DNA from: Desulfobacula sp.
GTDB lineage: Bacteria; Desulfobacterota; Desulfobacteria; Desulfobacterales; Desulfobacteraceae
DNA length: 11,910 nt
NCBI GenBank assembly: GCA_023139225.1
Contig: JAGLNZ010000083.1
Span: 1 to 11,910, forward strand
Reading direction: 5' to 3'
Part shown: positions 1 to 6,342 of the stretch, piece by piece
How the letters are laid out: every line of letters starts with the position of its first letter
Position numbering within the stretch: the stretch's first letter is position 1
Notes under the pieces: generated by a model
Database searches by the model: none
What the model saw: the letters and a program-made list of their open reading frames with translations, nothing else
What the model was told of the DNA's origin: nothing
Made by a program: the position numbers and the translations under genes

Positions 1-420
1 GACTTCTGGCCGTCTTCATTGGAGCTGGCAGGGGGTGATCTGAAGAAATTTTCTCAGATGCCTATGGATGAAAGATTATCGGTCTTTGCATCCAATTTTA
101 TCAGGTCCCTCCGTAAAAGGCCTTTGACACAAGCCATTATGGCATGGGAAATTATTGAACCCAATGATTTGACCGAGGAATTGGAACGGATAAGAGAACA
201 AAGCATCATAGAATTTTTTCAAATGTTTTTTTTAAAAGATGAAATCCAAATTGATTTACAGGCAATTATCATGCTGATTGGGGCTGCCATCAGTTATCTT
301 GTGATACGTTCCAAAAACATTGATCTATACGGCGGGCTGGATCTTGGATCTGATCAGGGCTGGGAGCGTATAGAAAAAGCGATTGAAACTATAACCCATG
401 GTGTTTTGAACAAAAAATAG
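1..420 (+). CDS. TetR/AcrR-type transcriptional regulator, C-terminal part (5' truncated by window edge)
   Basis: The frame is already open at base 1 and ends at the TAA-less stop TAG at 418-420, so about 139 C-terminal residues are visible. A TTG at 19 could be read as a start, but the open frame upstream (D-F-W-P-S-S) looks like continuing protein. The visible part is all-helical. It contains a segment around AIMAWEIIEPNDLTEELERI and a tail YGGLDLGSDQGWERIEKAI, which I recognise as typical of the ligand-binding/dimerisation half of TetR-family repressors. The DNA-binding helix-turn-helix would be N-terminal and lies outside the window, so the family call rests on the C-terminal half only. 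The next gene starts 57 bp downstream on the same strand, so this regulator may control it. The ligand is unknown. Confidence 0.6.
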   Translation, partial: DFWPSSLELAGGDLKKFSQMPMDERLSVFASNFIRSLRKRPLTQAIMAWEIIEPNDLTEELERIREQSIIEFFQMFFLKDEIQIDLQAIIMLIGAAISYLVIRSKNIDLYGGLDLGSDQGWERIEKAIETITHGVLNKK

Positions 421-442
421 CATATATTTTTTTATATAAAAA

Positions 443-458
443 GTCACTATCCGGTGAC
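443..458. promoter_or_regulatory. 16-bp palindrome GTCAC-N6-GTGAC, candidate operator
   Basis: Perfect 5-bp arms GTCAC (443-447) and GTGAC (454-458) surround the 6-nt centre TATCCG. The site lies between the TetR-type gene and the nitroreductase-like gene, just upstream of the latter's ribosome binding site, and next to an AT-rich stretch (422-440) that could hold a -10 element. The size and symmetry suit a TetR-family dimer site. It could equally be chance or an mRNA hairpin. Confidence 0.3.
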
Positions 459-477
459 AAAATAAAGGGGAATGAAA

Positions 478-1599
478 ATGAATAGAAGGTGTTTTTTAAA
501 AAAAAGTGTAGCTGCAACGAGTGTCATCATGAGTTCAGGGTTTATGCTTGCATCCTGCAGAAGAGCTTTAAGGACAGATCTAATGGGCATAGATAACCGA
601 TCGGCAAAAACAGGGAAGCTGGCCCCGGATTTTTATAAAATTTTATACTATGCTTCCCTGGCACCAAGCGGCCATAACAGCCAGCCCTGGTTTGTGAAAA
701 TGACAAGTGCAACAGAATGGATTGTTGGTTCAGATTCAAACAGGTGGCTGCCGGAGGTGGACGGTTCAAACAGGGAAGCGATGCTTTCCATTGGAGCCTT
801 TGTTGAAAATCTTGTCCAGGCAGCCTCAGTATTCGGATATCGTGTTAAAACAACAGTGATTGCCCAAAATCCTTTTGATCCAAATGTTGTTAAATTGAAT
901 ATTTCCAAGTCAAAACCCCTGGATATTTCCCTGCAAAAAATTGTTGCAAGAAGAACAGTGAAAAACAATATGCTCTCAAAAGAATTAAAAACATCGGATG
1001 TAAATGATTTTTCAAAATCTGTTGACAGCCATCTTGTTTATTTCCCAGGCGGAACAGATCATGCCGGGCTCATGGATAAAGAGGCAGTGGCTAATTATGT
1101 TATTCAGTCGAATAATAAAAAGGCCATGAAAGAATTGGCTTACTGGGTCCGTTTGAAAGATGTTGATGCTAAAAAGTATCGAGACGGCCTGACCACTGAC
1201 GGTATGGAAATCACTGGAATGGCCGGATGGTATGTTCGACATTTTATGGATAAGAAAGATGTGATGAGTAAAGCTTTTTGTGATAAAGGCATTAAAAAAA
1301 CAAAAGCACAGGTCAAAGAAGGGGCCGGCTGGCTCGTAATCACCAGTGATGGTAATACAGTGACAGATCTTATTGAAACAGGCAGAAGATTTCAAAGGAT
1401 GGCATTGTCAGCCCGGGAAAAAATGATTGCCATCCATCCCATGACCCAGACATTGGAAGAAAAATATGGTCAGAAGAATATAAAAAAAAATCATCACCCA
1501 GGTATGATACCCCAGTTCATGCTCAGGGTGGGATATCTAAATAAATATCCTGATCCGGTTAGTTTAAGACGGCCGGTTGAATGGTTTGTCAGAAGCTAG
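478..1599 (+). CDS. Acg-like nitroreductase-fold FMN-binding oxidoreductase with Tat lipoprotein signal
   Basis: Predicted flavin-dependent oxidoreductase of the nitroreductase superfamily, closest in appearance to the Acg-type proteins. The substrate cannot be read from sequence. Start choice: ATGs occur at 472 and 478. AAAGGGG at 464-470 leaves 1 nt before the first and 7 nt before the second, so 478 is preferred (373 aa). From 478, the twin-arginine motif RRCFLK lies at residues 3-8, followed by a hydrophobic stretch and a lipobox-like L-A-S-C with Cys at residue 27. This suggests Tat export of a folded, cofactor-loaded protein with lipid anchoring. APSGHNSQPW (about residues 62-71) is the superfamily's N-terminal FMN-binding signature. 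RRT (158-160) and HPMTQTLEE (320-328) also match Acg-type proteins. It probably acts at the periplasmic side of a membrane. It follows a TetR-type gene and converges on the yvcK-like gene, whose stop is 45 bp away. Confidence 0.75.
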   Translation: MNRRCFLKKSVAATSVIMSSGFMLASCRRALRTDLMGIDNRSAKTGKLAPDFYKILYYASLAPSGHNSQPWFVKMTSATEWIVGSDSNRWLPEVDGSNREAMLSIGAFVENLVQAASVFGYRVKTTVIAQNPFDPNVVKLNISKSKPLDISLQKIVARRTVKNNMLSKELKTSDVNDFSKSVDSHLVYFPGGTDHAGLMDKEAVANYVIQSNNKKAMKELAYWVRLKDVDAKKYRDGLTTDGMEITGMAGWYVRHFMDKKDVMSKAFCDKGIKKTKAQVKEGAGWLVITSDGNTVTDLIETGRRFQRMALSAREKMIAIHPMTQTLEEKYGQKNIKKNHHPGMIPQFMLRVGYLNKYPDPVSLRRPVEWFVRS

Positions 1600-1644
1600 A
1601 TTATTATTTTTTATCGCAGCGCTCAAAAAATGGCCGACTATCAT

Positions 1645-2625
1645 TTAGGTTTTATGGATGATTCCTTTAATAATATGGGTCAGCTTTCTGGGATCATGCC
1701 TGACAATCATTGCATTGGTATCCAAAACATCAATCAGGTGTATTTTACGGTGGTCCCAGAAAGGATCTGCGGTATCTATATTGACGAAATCTGATTTTTG
1801 TTCGGAATAGATATCAAGTATTTTCTGTATGGGTTTTGCACTATTGCCAATGATACCGTTAACCTGTCGTCCGAGACACTCTTCCAGTTTTATGACAAAA
1901 TCTTTTCCTGAAAATTTATGGGTCTCTCCAAATTTTGTCATAATATTAATGGTGAAATAAATTTTTGCCGATGTTTTTTGCAGAGCTTTTTTGACTCCCG
2001 GAACAATAAGGTTGGGAATAATACTGGTAAACAGATCACCCGGTCCGATAAAAATATAGTCAGCCTTTTCAATGGCATCTAAAACAGGTGGATATACGGA
2101 AATTGAGTCATGATGATGGGGGACCAGAAATACATCTTTTATTCGTTCACGCTGGGTTCCGCGGGGCAGATCAATGGCTTCTTCACCATAGATTCTATTT
2201 CCGTCTGTCAGCTCGGCAACCAGGGTAGCCCGATCTATTGTAACCGGAAGGATGGTGCCGTCCACATTGAGTATTTCAGCAAGGGCAGCAACGCCTGCAG
2301 GAAAATTGCCCGTATATCTTGAGAGCATTGTTAAAAGCATATTGCCGGCGCTATGGCCTGCCAGACGGCGATCCTTTTGAAATCGTTTCAATAGGATGGA
2401 GCGGCAGGCATCCTGGTATGGTGACAAAGCAAGGATGCATTTTAAAATATCCCCCGGTGGAAGAATTCCAAGCTCATCTCTTAATCTGCCCGTACTTCCA
2501 CCTGAATCCACCATGGAAACGATGGCCGTTATCTGTGTGTCTTCTAAATCCCTTATCCCGGACAATAAGATAAATTGACCACTGCCACCACCAATGGTGA
2601 CAATTTTTTTTTCTATGGTTTCCAT
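1645..2625 (-). CDS. yvcK: YvcK/CofD-like family protein (gluconeogenesis factor family)
   Basis: Cytoplasmic protein of the CofD/YvcK fold, 326 aa, a normal family length. Visible signatures are the glycine-rich N-terminal loop IGGGSGQF (residues 11-18), MVDSGGSTGRLRDELGILPPGD (residues 38-59, given here in shortened sense as DSGGSTG 40-46 and LPPGD), HSAGN (91-95) and IGPGDLFTS (193-201). In Bacillus subtilis the homologue is needed for growth on gluconeogenic carbon sources and for normal cell shape. The archaeal relative CofD makes coenzyme F420, but no F420 gene is visible here, so the YvcK assignment is preferred. The ATG at 2625 is preceded by AAAGGA at good spacing. The gene is last in a minus-strand unit, 20 bp after the YkgJ-type gene, and probably co-transcribed with it. 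Bacterial yvcK often sits beside rapZ and whiA; neither is visible here. Confidence 0.8.
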   Translation of the reverse strand: METIEKKIVTIGGGSGQFILLSGIRDLEDTQITAIVSMVDSGGSTGRLRDELGILPPGDILKCILALSPYQDACRSILLKRFQKDRRLAGHSAGNMLLTMLSRYTGNFPAGVAALAEILNVDGTILPVTIDRATLVAELTDGNRIYGEEAIDLPRGTQRERIKDVFLVPHHHDSISVYPPVLDAIEKADYIFIGPGDLFTSIIPNLIVPGVKKALQKTSAKIYFTINIMTKFGETHKFSGKDFVIKLEECLGRQVNGIIGNSAKPIQKILDIYSEQKSDFVNIDTADPFWDHRKIHLIDVLDTNAMIVRHDPRKLTHIIKGIIHKT

Positions 2626-2645
2626 GGAATTCCTTTGTAAAAATA

Positions 2646-3200
2646 TTATTGTGAAATCAGCATTTGAGCAACAGTCTCTTTTATTTTACCGATTTTATTT
2701 AAGTCCTGCCGAAACATCATCTCTATTTGAGCCATTTGTTGATAAAAAGGTGTCCTGTCAAATTTGATGTATGCTTTATCATAAAACAAGCCGGCATTAC
2801 AACCCGGTCCTTTGACAGGTTCACACCCTGGTTTGCTCAGTTCATGGGGCAGTCCGTGAAGCCTGCAGATCATTGGCCTGTAAAGGTATAGAAGGCAGTG
2901 GCCGTTTTTATTAACAGGGCAGTAAATTTTCAGAGTTTTTATTTCAGAGTTTTGGGGAAAGGTTTTTTTGCAATAGTTTGTGGCCCTGCCTAAAATTTTT
3001 TCTTTTTTATTATGATCAAGCTGATTAAAGCCATGGAGCAAATAAGCCTTTTCAATATAAGTATGGTGAAAAAATAAAGATTTACAGCAATTGTCTTCAC
3101 ATCCGTTGCATTTAAAATGATAGCCGGCAGCAACCTTGTTCCAGGTTTTATCCATGGTGTTGTAAAGATCTGCAAGGGATTTAAATGTTTTATCTGTCAT
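2646..3200 (-). CDS. YkgJ-type cysteine-cluster protein (putative metal-binding)
   Basis: A 184-aa soluble protein with ten cysteines, arranged like the YkgJ/UPF0153 family thought to chelate zinc or an iron-sulfur centre. The N-terminal cluster is C-N-G-C-E-D-N-C-C (Cys31, 34, 38, 39). Further cysteines lie at 77, 94, 102, 112, 126 and 134, and the stretch YRPMICRLHGLP (107-118) is a hallmark of this family. Function is unknown: the metal binding is a family-based expectation, not an observed activity. The ATG at 3200 lies 11 bp beyond the dGTPase-like stop and has only a weak ribosome binding site, which suggests translational coupling. It is the middle gene of a three-gene minus-strand unit. 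Confidence 0.75.
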   Translation of the reverse strand: MTDKTFKSLADLYNTMDKTWNKVAAGYHFKCNGCEDNCCKSLFFHHTYIEKAYLLHGFNQLDHNKKEKILGRATNYCKKTFPQNSEIKTLKIYCPVNKNGHCLLYLYRPMICRLHGLPHELSKPGCEPVKGPGCNAGLFYDKAYIKFDRTPFYQQMAQIEMMFRQDLNKIGKIKETVAQMLISQ

Positions 3201-3211
3201 GGCGGCTTAAA

Positions 3212-4318
3212 TCAGACTAGAGGATTGGGCAGGAAAATTTTGGAATGCAGGGCCATGGCATACCGGTCTGTCATGCTTGCGATTAAATCACAAACAGAGC
3301 GTTTAATGACGTTTTTTGAAGGGTCCCATGGTGCCATTTCCATTTTTTCCAGCTCTTTTTGCAGAGCACCAGGATCATTTAACAGGTAATTATAAAGACC
3401 TATGATCACCTTTTTTGCTTTTATAAATTCATTGTGAACGGCTGGTGAACGATAAACTTTATCATATAAAAATTTTCTTAATATGATCATGGCATGGAAT
3501 GTATCCTGGCCCATATCAAGGACAAATTCACCATTTTGGGGGCCACTGTTATACACTAATTGCTCAATCATAATGCTGGCTCTCTGGGAGTGTGTTTTTC
3601 CCAGTTTTTTAATACAGATGTCAGGAACATCAGTTGACAAGATGACCTTGCCTCTCAAGGCATCATCAAGGTCATGGTTTAAGTAGGCAATGATATCCGC
3701 CACCCTGACAATTCTTCCTTCGACTGTGATAGCGGTTTCACCGGGGGTTGCCGGAATGATATTACCAAATCCTTTGGAGTGTTTGAGGATGCCGTCCCTG
3801 ACTTCCCAGGTCAGGTTAAGGCCTTTTCCTGAGTTTTCAAGGGAATCTACCACTCTTAGACTTTGATAAGCGTGAGAAAAATGGGGTGAATAAATCTCGA
3901 TTAGAGCGGTTTCACCACCATGGCCAAACGGCGTGTGGCCCAGATCATGAGCCAATGCAATAGCTTCGACAAGGTCTTCGTTAAGATGCATGGCTCTTGC
4001 AATGTTTCTTGCAATTTGTGCCACTTCAAGCGTATGGGTGAGCCGGGTCCGATAATGATCACCCAAAGGGGAGAGGAAAACCTGTGTTTTGTATTTCAAG
4101 CGTCTAAAAGAGTTTGAATAGACGATTCTGTCTCTGTCAAGTTGGAAAGGCGTTCTGATATTGCAGATATGTTCTTCTTCTTTTCGCCTTGTGGCATTGG
4201 CACTTAAGGTGCCATATTCGGAGATAAAGCTTTTTTCTCTGATCTGAAATTGTTCCCGGATGGAAAGATTTTCATTCAAAGGATTTTTTTGTATAGTTCT
4301 TTTCTTTTTTGCTTCCAT
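3212..4318 (-). CDS. dgt: deoxyguanosinetriphosphate triphosphohydrolase-like HD-domain protein (dGTPase)
   Basis: Predicted metal-dependent dNTP triphosphohydrolase, which cleaves dGTP or another dNTP to the nucleoside and tripolyphosphate, helping set dNTP pools. The HD-superfamily metal ligands are visible: His95 in RTRLTHTLEVAQIARNIA, His124-Asp125 in ALAHDLGHTPFGHGGE, and probably Asp208 in RVADIIAYLNHD. DRDRIVYSNSFRRLKYKTQVF (about residues 61-81, key residues R-D-R and FRRLK) is the substrate-pocket signature of bacterial dGTPase-like proteins. At 368 aa it belongs to the shorter dGTPase-like subfamily rather than the ~505-aa E. coli Dgt type. The annotated ATG gives about 17 lysine-rich residues before the usual family N-terminus (IREQF) and has no clear Shine-Dalgarno sequence. 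An in-frame TTG about 13 codons in is a possible alternative. It is the first gene of the minus-strand unit. Confidence 0.85.
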   Translation of the reverse strand: MEAKKKRTIQKNPLNENLSIREQFQIREKSFISEYGTLSANATRRKEEEHICNIRTPFQLDRDRIVYSNSFRRLKYKTQVFLSPLGDHYRTRLTHTLEVAQIARNIARAMHLNEDLVEAIALAHDLGHTPFGHGGETALIEIYSPHFSHAYQSLRVVDSLENSGKGLNLTWEVRDGILKHSKGFGNIIPATPGETAITVEGRIVRVADIIAYLNHDLDDALRGKVILSTDVPDICIKKLGKTHSQRASIMIEQLVYNSGPQNGEFVLDMGQDTFHAMIILRKFLYDKVYRSPAVHNEFIKAKKVIIGLYNYLLNDPGALQKELEKMEMAPWDPSKNVIKRSVCDLIASMTDRYAMALHSKIFLPNPLV

Positions 4319-4350
4319 AAATTAATATTGAATATTTATTGAAATTTAAT

Positions 4351-4378
4351 AAAATACAGTATTTATCAAAAAAAGCAA
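4351..4378 (-). promoter_or_regulatory. candidate promoter for the dgt-ykgJ-yvcK unit, with overlapping palindrome
   Basis: On the minus strand, TTGCTT (plus-strand 4373-4378) and TATTTT (4351-4356) are separated by 16 bp, 33 bp or more upstream of the dgt-like ATG. The -10 element overlaps the 13-bp palindrome AAATACAGTATTT (4352-4364), which could be an operator. The region is very AT-rich, so chance matches are likely. Confidence 0.3.
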
Positions 4379-4456
4379 GTTAAAGGCCTGTATTTATGTT
4401 GCTCATATGGTGCAGGCTTTGTAAAGGGTTATTTCATTTGGGAGAGATGATTTAAA

Positions 4457-4987
4457 TTGGAACACGAATATTATATGGGGTTGGCACTGGAACAAGCCCA
4501 AAAAGCATTTGACAGGGGTGAATTCCCGGTGGGGTGTGTGATTGTGCAAACTGGAAAAGTGATTGCAAGCGGTATAAGGCAGGGGACAACTCCGGATAAA
4601 TTATTTTTCAGTGAAATCGATCATGCCGAGATAAGGGCTTTGAAACATCTTGAAACTATTGATACTCAATTTGAGCCTGAAAAATCCACCCTTTTTTGTA
4701 CCATGGAACCCTGTTTGATGTGTTTTGGTGCCATTATACTGTCCGGCATTAAAAAAATAGTATATGCTTATGAAGACCCCATGGGGGGCGGAACGATGTG
4801 TGATTTGGAAAAATTACCACCTTTATATAAAAAGTGTGGAATTGATGTTGTTTCTGGGGTGTTGCGCCAAAAAAGTCTTGATCTTTTCTATGATTTTTTT
4901 AATAAAGAGACAAATTTATATTGGAAGCACAGTTATTTGGAAGAATATACTCTGGAACAGAAAAGAGAAGGATTACAAAGTAAATAA
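4457..4987 (+). CDS. zinc-dependent nucleoside deaminase (TadA/cytidine deaminase-like family)
   Basis: Predicted hydrolytic deaminase of the CDA fold, 176 aa. The zinc site is complete: His56-Ala57-Glu58 (ligand and proton shuttle) in DHAEIRAL, and Pro85-Cys86-x-x-Cys89 in TMEPCLMCFGAI. The FPVGCVIV segment near residue 23 and VVSGVLRQ near 131 also match. The overall resemblance is to tRNA adenosine-34 deaminase TadA, but the region after the PCxxC motif (EDPMGGGTMCDLEKLPPLY) and a C-terminal extension (YWKHSYLEEYTL) differ from textbook TadA. A free-base or nucleoside substrate is therefore equally possible, and no gene symbol is given. The TTG start at 4457 has GGGAGAG (4440-4446) 10 nt upstream. 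No earlier in-frame start with a better site was seen. It is divergent from the dgt-like gene and stands 90 bp before the infC initiation region, where thrS is often found in other bacteria. Confidence 0.75.
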   Translation: MEHEYYMGLALEQAQKAFDRGEFPVGCVIVQTGKVIASGIRQGTTPDKLFFSEIDHAEIRALKHLETIDTQFEPEKSTLFCTMEPCLMCFGAIILSGIKKIVYAYEDPMGGGTMCDLEKLPPLYKKCGIDVVSGVLRQKSLDLFYDFFNKETNLYWKHSYLEEYTLEQKREGLQSK

Positions 4988-4990
4988 TCC

Positions 4991-5019
4991 TTGCATTTTT
5001 TTGGACAAGCTATTATAAT
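4991..5019 (+). promoter_or_regulatory. sigma70-type promoter for infC cluster
   Basis: TTGCAT (4991-4996) and a consensus TATAAT (5014-5019) are separated by exactly 17 bp, starting right after the deaminase stop. Transcription would begin near 5026 and give a leader of about 50-60 nt before infC. The leader contains a weak inverted repeat, TTCTAT (5036-5041) with ATAGAA (5053-5058). This suggests infC is transcribed independently of the deaminase gene. Confidence 0.65.
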
Positions 5020-5070
5020 CGCTGGGTTATACTTGTTCTATCAAAAATAAATATAGAATTGTGCAGTTGC

Positions 5071-5086
5071 AGGAGGTGTGAAAATA
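5071..5086 (+). promoter_or_regulatory. Shine-Dalgarno AGGAGGTG and probable AUA start of infC
   Basis: AGGAGG at 5071-5076 is a full-strength ribosome binding site. The in-frame GTG at 5078 lies only 1 nt after it, too close for normal initiation. The ATA at 5084-5086 lies 7 nt after it, at optimal spacing, and would begin the protein M-A-K. Non-canonical AUU or AUC starts are established for infC in E. coli and Myxococcus. Confidence 0.65.
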
Positions 5087-5605
5087 GCTAAGAGAGGAAG
5101 ACAGGATCAGACAAGTGTGAATAAGGGAATCCGGGCCAGCCAGGTTCGTGTTATCGGTTCTGATGGTGAACAGATAGGAATTGTGCCCATTGAAGAGGCA
5201 TTAAGGGTTGCCGGTGAAGAAGATCTTGATTTGGTTGAGGTTTCACCGGAGGCAAATCCGCCTGTCTGCAAGATAATGGATTTTGGAAAATTTAAGTACG
5301 AGCAGACCAAAAAAAAGCAGGAGGCTAAACGGAAACAGAAAAGTACTCAGATTAAGGAAATAAAGGTAAGGCCAAAAACAGATGACCATGACCTTGAAAC
5401 CAAGGTCAGGCATATTGAGAAATTTATCAGCAAGAATGATAAGGTAAAAATTACCCTGGTTTTCAGAGGAAGGGAATTCATACTTAAAGAGCAGGCCAAT
5501 AAGGTTCTGGAAAAAATTGTTGTCCTGACCGAAGCGTTTGCGCAGGTCGAGCAGCATCCAAAGTTTGAGGGCCGCGTCATTACCATGCTTTTAGGACCTA
5601 AATAA
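5084..5605 (+). CDS. infC: translation initiation factor IF-3
   Basis: IF-3 binds the 30S subunit, keeps it apart from 50S and proofreads the start codon and initiator tRNA. The N-terminal domain is recognisable from NKGIRASQVRVIGSDGEQIG and the signature EVSPEANPPVCKIMDFGKFKYE (PPVCKIMDFGKF within it). A lysine-rich linker (KKKQEAKRKQK) leads into the C-terminal domain with IKEIKVRP, KVKITLVFRGRE and the final RVITMLLGPK. At 173 aa from the ATA, or 175 from the GTG at 5078, the length is normal. I prefer the ATA because of Shine-Dalgarno spacing and because the resulting M-A-K N-terminus resembles other deltaproteobacterial IF-3 proteins as I recall them. IF-3 discriminates against non-AUG starts, so such a codon makes its own translation self-limiting. 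It is first in the infC-rpmI-rplT-pheS-pheT order. Confidence 0.95.
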   Translation: MAKRGRQDQTSVNKGIRASQVRVIGSDGEQIGIVPIEEALRVAGEEDLDLVEVSPEANPPVCKIMDFGKFKYEQTKKKQEAKRKQKSTQIKEIKVRPKTDDHDLETKVRHIEKFISKNDKVKITLVFRGREFILKEQANKVLEKIVVLTEAFAQVEQHPKFEGRVITMLLGPK

Positions 5606-5659
5606 TCTAAAATTATTTTATAAAAATAGCAAGACTGCTTGAAGATACATAGTAAATGT

Positions 5660-5707
5660 ATGGTGGTATATTGTGCGTTCTTAACTGTATACCGCCATCT
5701 TTTTTTT
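5660..5707 (+). terminator. terminator-like hairpin / candidate attenuator between infC and rpmI
   Basis: ATGGTGGTATA (5660-5670) pairs with TATACCGCCAT (5688-5698) over 11 positions, with one G-U wobble and a 17-nt loop. A run of eight T follows almost at once (5700-5707). This is the shape of a Rho-independent terminator, placed 29 nt before the rpmI start within the 131-bp infC-rpmI gap. A smaller repeat, ATACAT (5645-5650) with ATGTAT (5656-5661), shares two bases with the left arm and could compete with it. It is likely to reduce or regulate read-through into rpmI-rplT-pheST; control by bL20 is known for this operon in other bacteria. Confidence 0.6.
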
Positions 5708-5736
5708 AGAAACCGCAATACTATAGAGAGGATAAA

Positions 5737-5934
5737 ATGCCTAAGATTAAAACATGCAGAGCAGCTGCCAAACGTTTTAAAAAAACAGGATCAGGGAAGT
5801 ATAAATTTAGAAAATCCCATGCCAGCCACATATTAACCAAAAAAAGTACTAAAAGAAAAAGATCTTTCAGGTTAGATAATATGGTTGATCAGGATAATAT
5901 GAAAGAGGTCAGGCGGTTGTTGCCCAATGGATAG
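5737..5934 (+). CDS. rpmI: 50S ribosomal protein bL35
   Basis: Small, very basic large-subunit protein, 65 aa, the normal length. The N-terminal [20 protein letters not shown] and the central [15 protein letters not shown] are diagnostic of bL35, as is the ending VRRLLPNG (close to the usual RLLPY). The ATG at 5737 has AGAGAGGAT upstream at good spacing. It is 131 bp after infC, with a terminator-like hairpin in between, and 30 bp before rplT. Translation of rpmI and rplT is coupled and repressed by bL20 in E. coli; whether that holds here cannot be told by eye. Confidence 0.96.
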   Translation: MPKIKTCRAAAKRFKKTGSGKYKFRKSHASHILTKKSTKRKRSFRLDNMVDQDNMKEVRRLLPNG

Positions 5935-5964
5935 AAATTATTAAGATTTGAGGAGTTTGACAAA

Positions 5965-6315
5965 ATGAGAGTTAAAAGAGGGTTTAAAGCAAGAAGACGT
6001 AGAAATAAAGTTCTCAAGCTTGCAAAAGGGTTTAGAGGCGGAAGAAGTAAATTATACCGCACAGCTGCAGATGCTGTTGATAAAGCATTGATGTATGCCT
6101 ACCGGGATAGAAGAGTGCGTAAAAGAGATTTTAGAAAGCTTTGGATTGTAAGAATTAATGCAGCAGCAAGAATGAACGACCTGTCCTACAGCAAATTTAT
6201 AAATGGTCTTAAATTGGCAGGCAGTGAGTTGGATCGTAAGGTATTGGCTGATCTGGCAATTTCTGATCCAACAGGTTTTTCCCAGTTGGCATCACTTGCC
6301 GGTGCACAAGCTTAA
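5965..6315 (+). CDS. rplT: 50S ribosomal protein bL20
   Basis: Large-subunit protein that binds 23S rRNA early in assembly, 116 aa, close to the usual 117. The long basic N-terminal helix [20 protein letters not shown], then [14 protein letters not shown] and the globular half ([24 protein letters not shown], then [13 protein letters not shown]) match bL20 throughout. AGGAG at 5951-5955 lies 9 nt before the ATG. In E. coli and B. subtilis, bL20 represses its own operon by binding an mRNA structure that mimics its rRNA site. The hairpin before rpmI is the nearest candidate target here. pheS starts 27 bp downstream. Confidence 0.97.
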   Translation: MRVKRGFKARRRRNKVLKLAKGFRGGRSKLYRTAADAVDKALMYAYRDRRVRKRDFRKLWIVRINAAARMNDLSYSKFINGLKLAGSELDRKVLADLAISDPTGFSQLASLAGAQA

Positions 6316-6342
6316 CTGGATGAAACGATTTGTGGGGGTATT

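Noticed and set aside
648..1395. Minus-strand open frames of 106 and 127 codons under the nitroreductase-like gene
   Set aside because: No ribosome binding sites or recognisable motifs; the plus-strand frame carries the family signatures.
1600..1644. T6...A6 flanked segment in the convergent gap, possible bidirectional terminator
   Set aside because: The T and A runs could pair, but the inner part has only about two GC pairs, so no convincing stem forms; too weak to call.
2110..2578. Plus-strand open frames of 60-84 codons across the yvcK-like gene
   Set aside because: They are antisense to conserved glycine-rich YvcK motifs and overlap each other in different frames.
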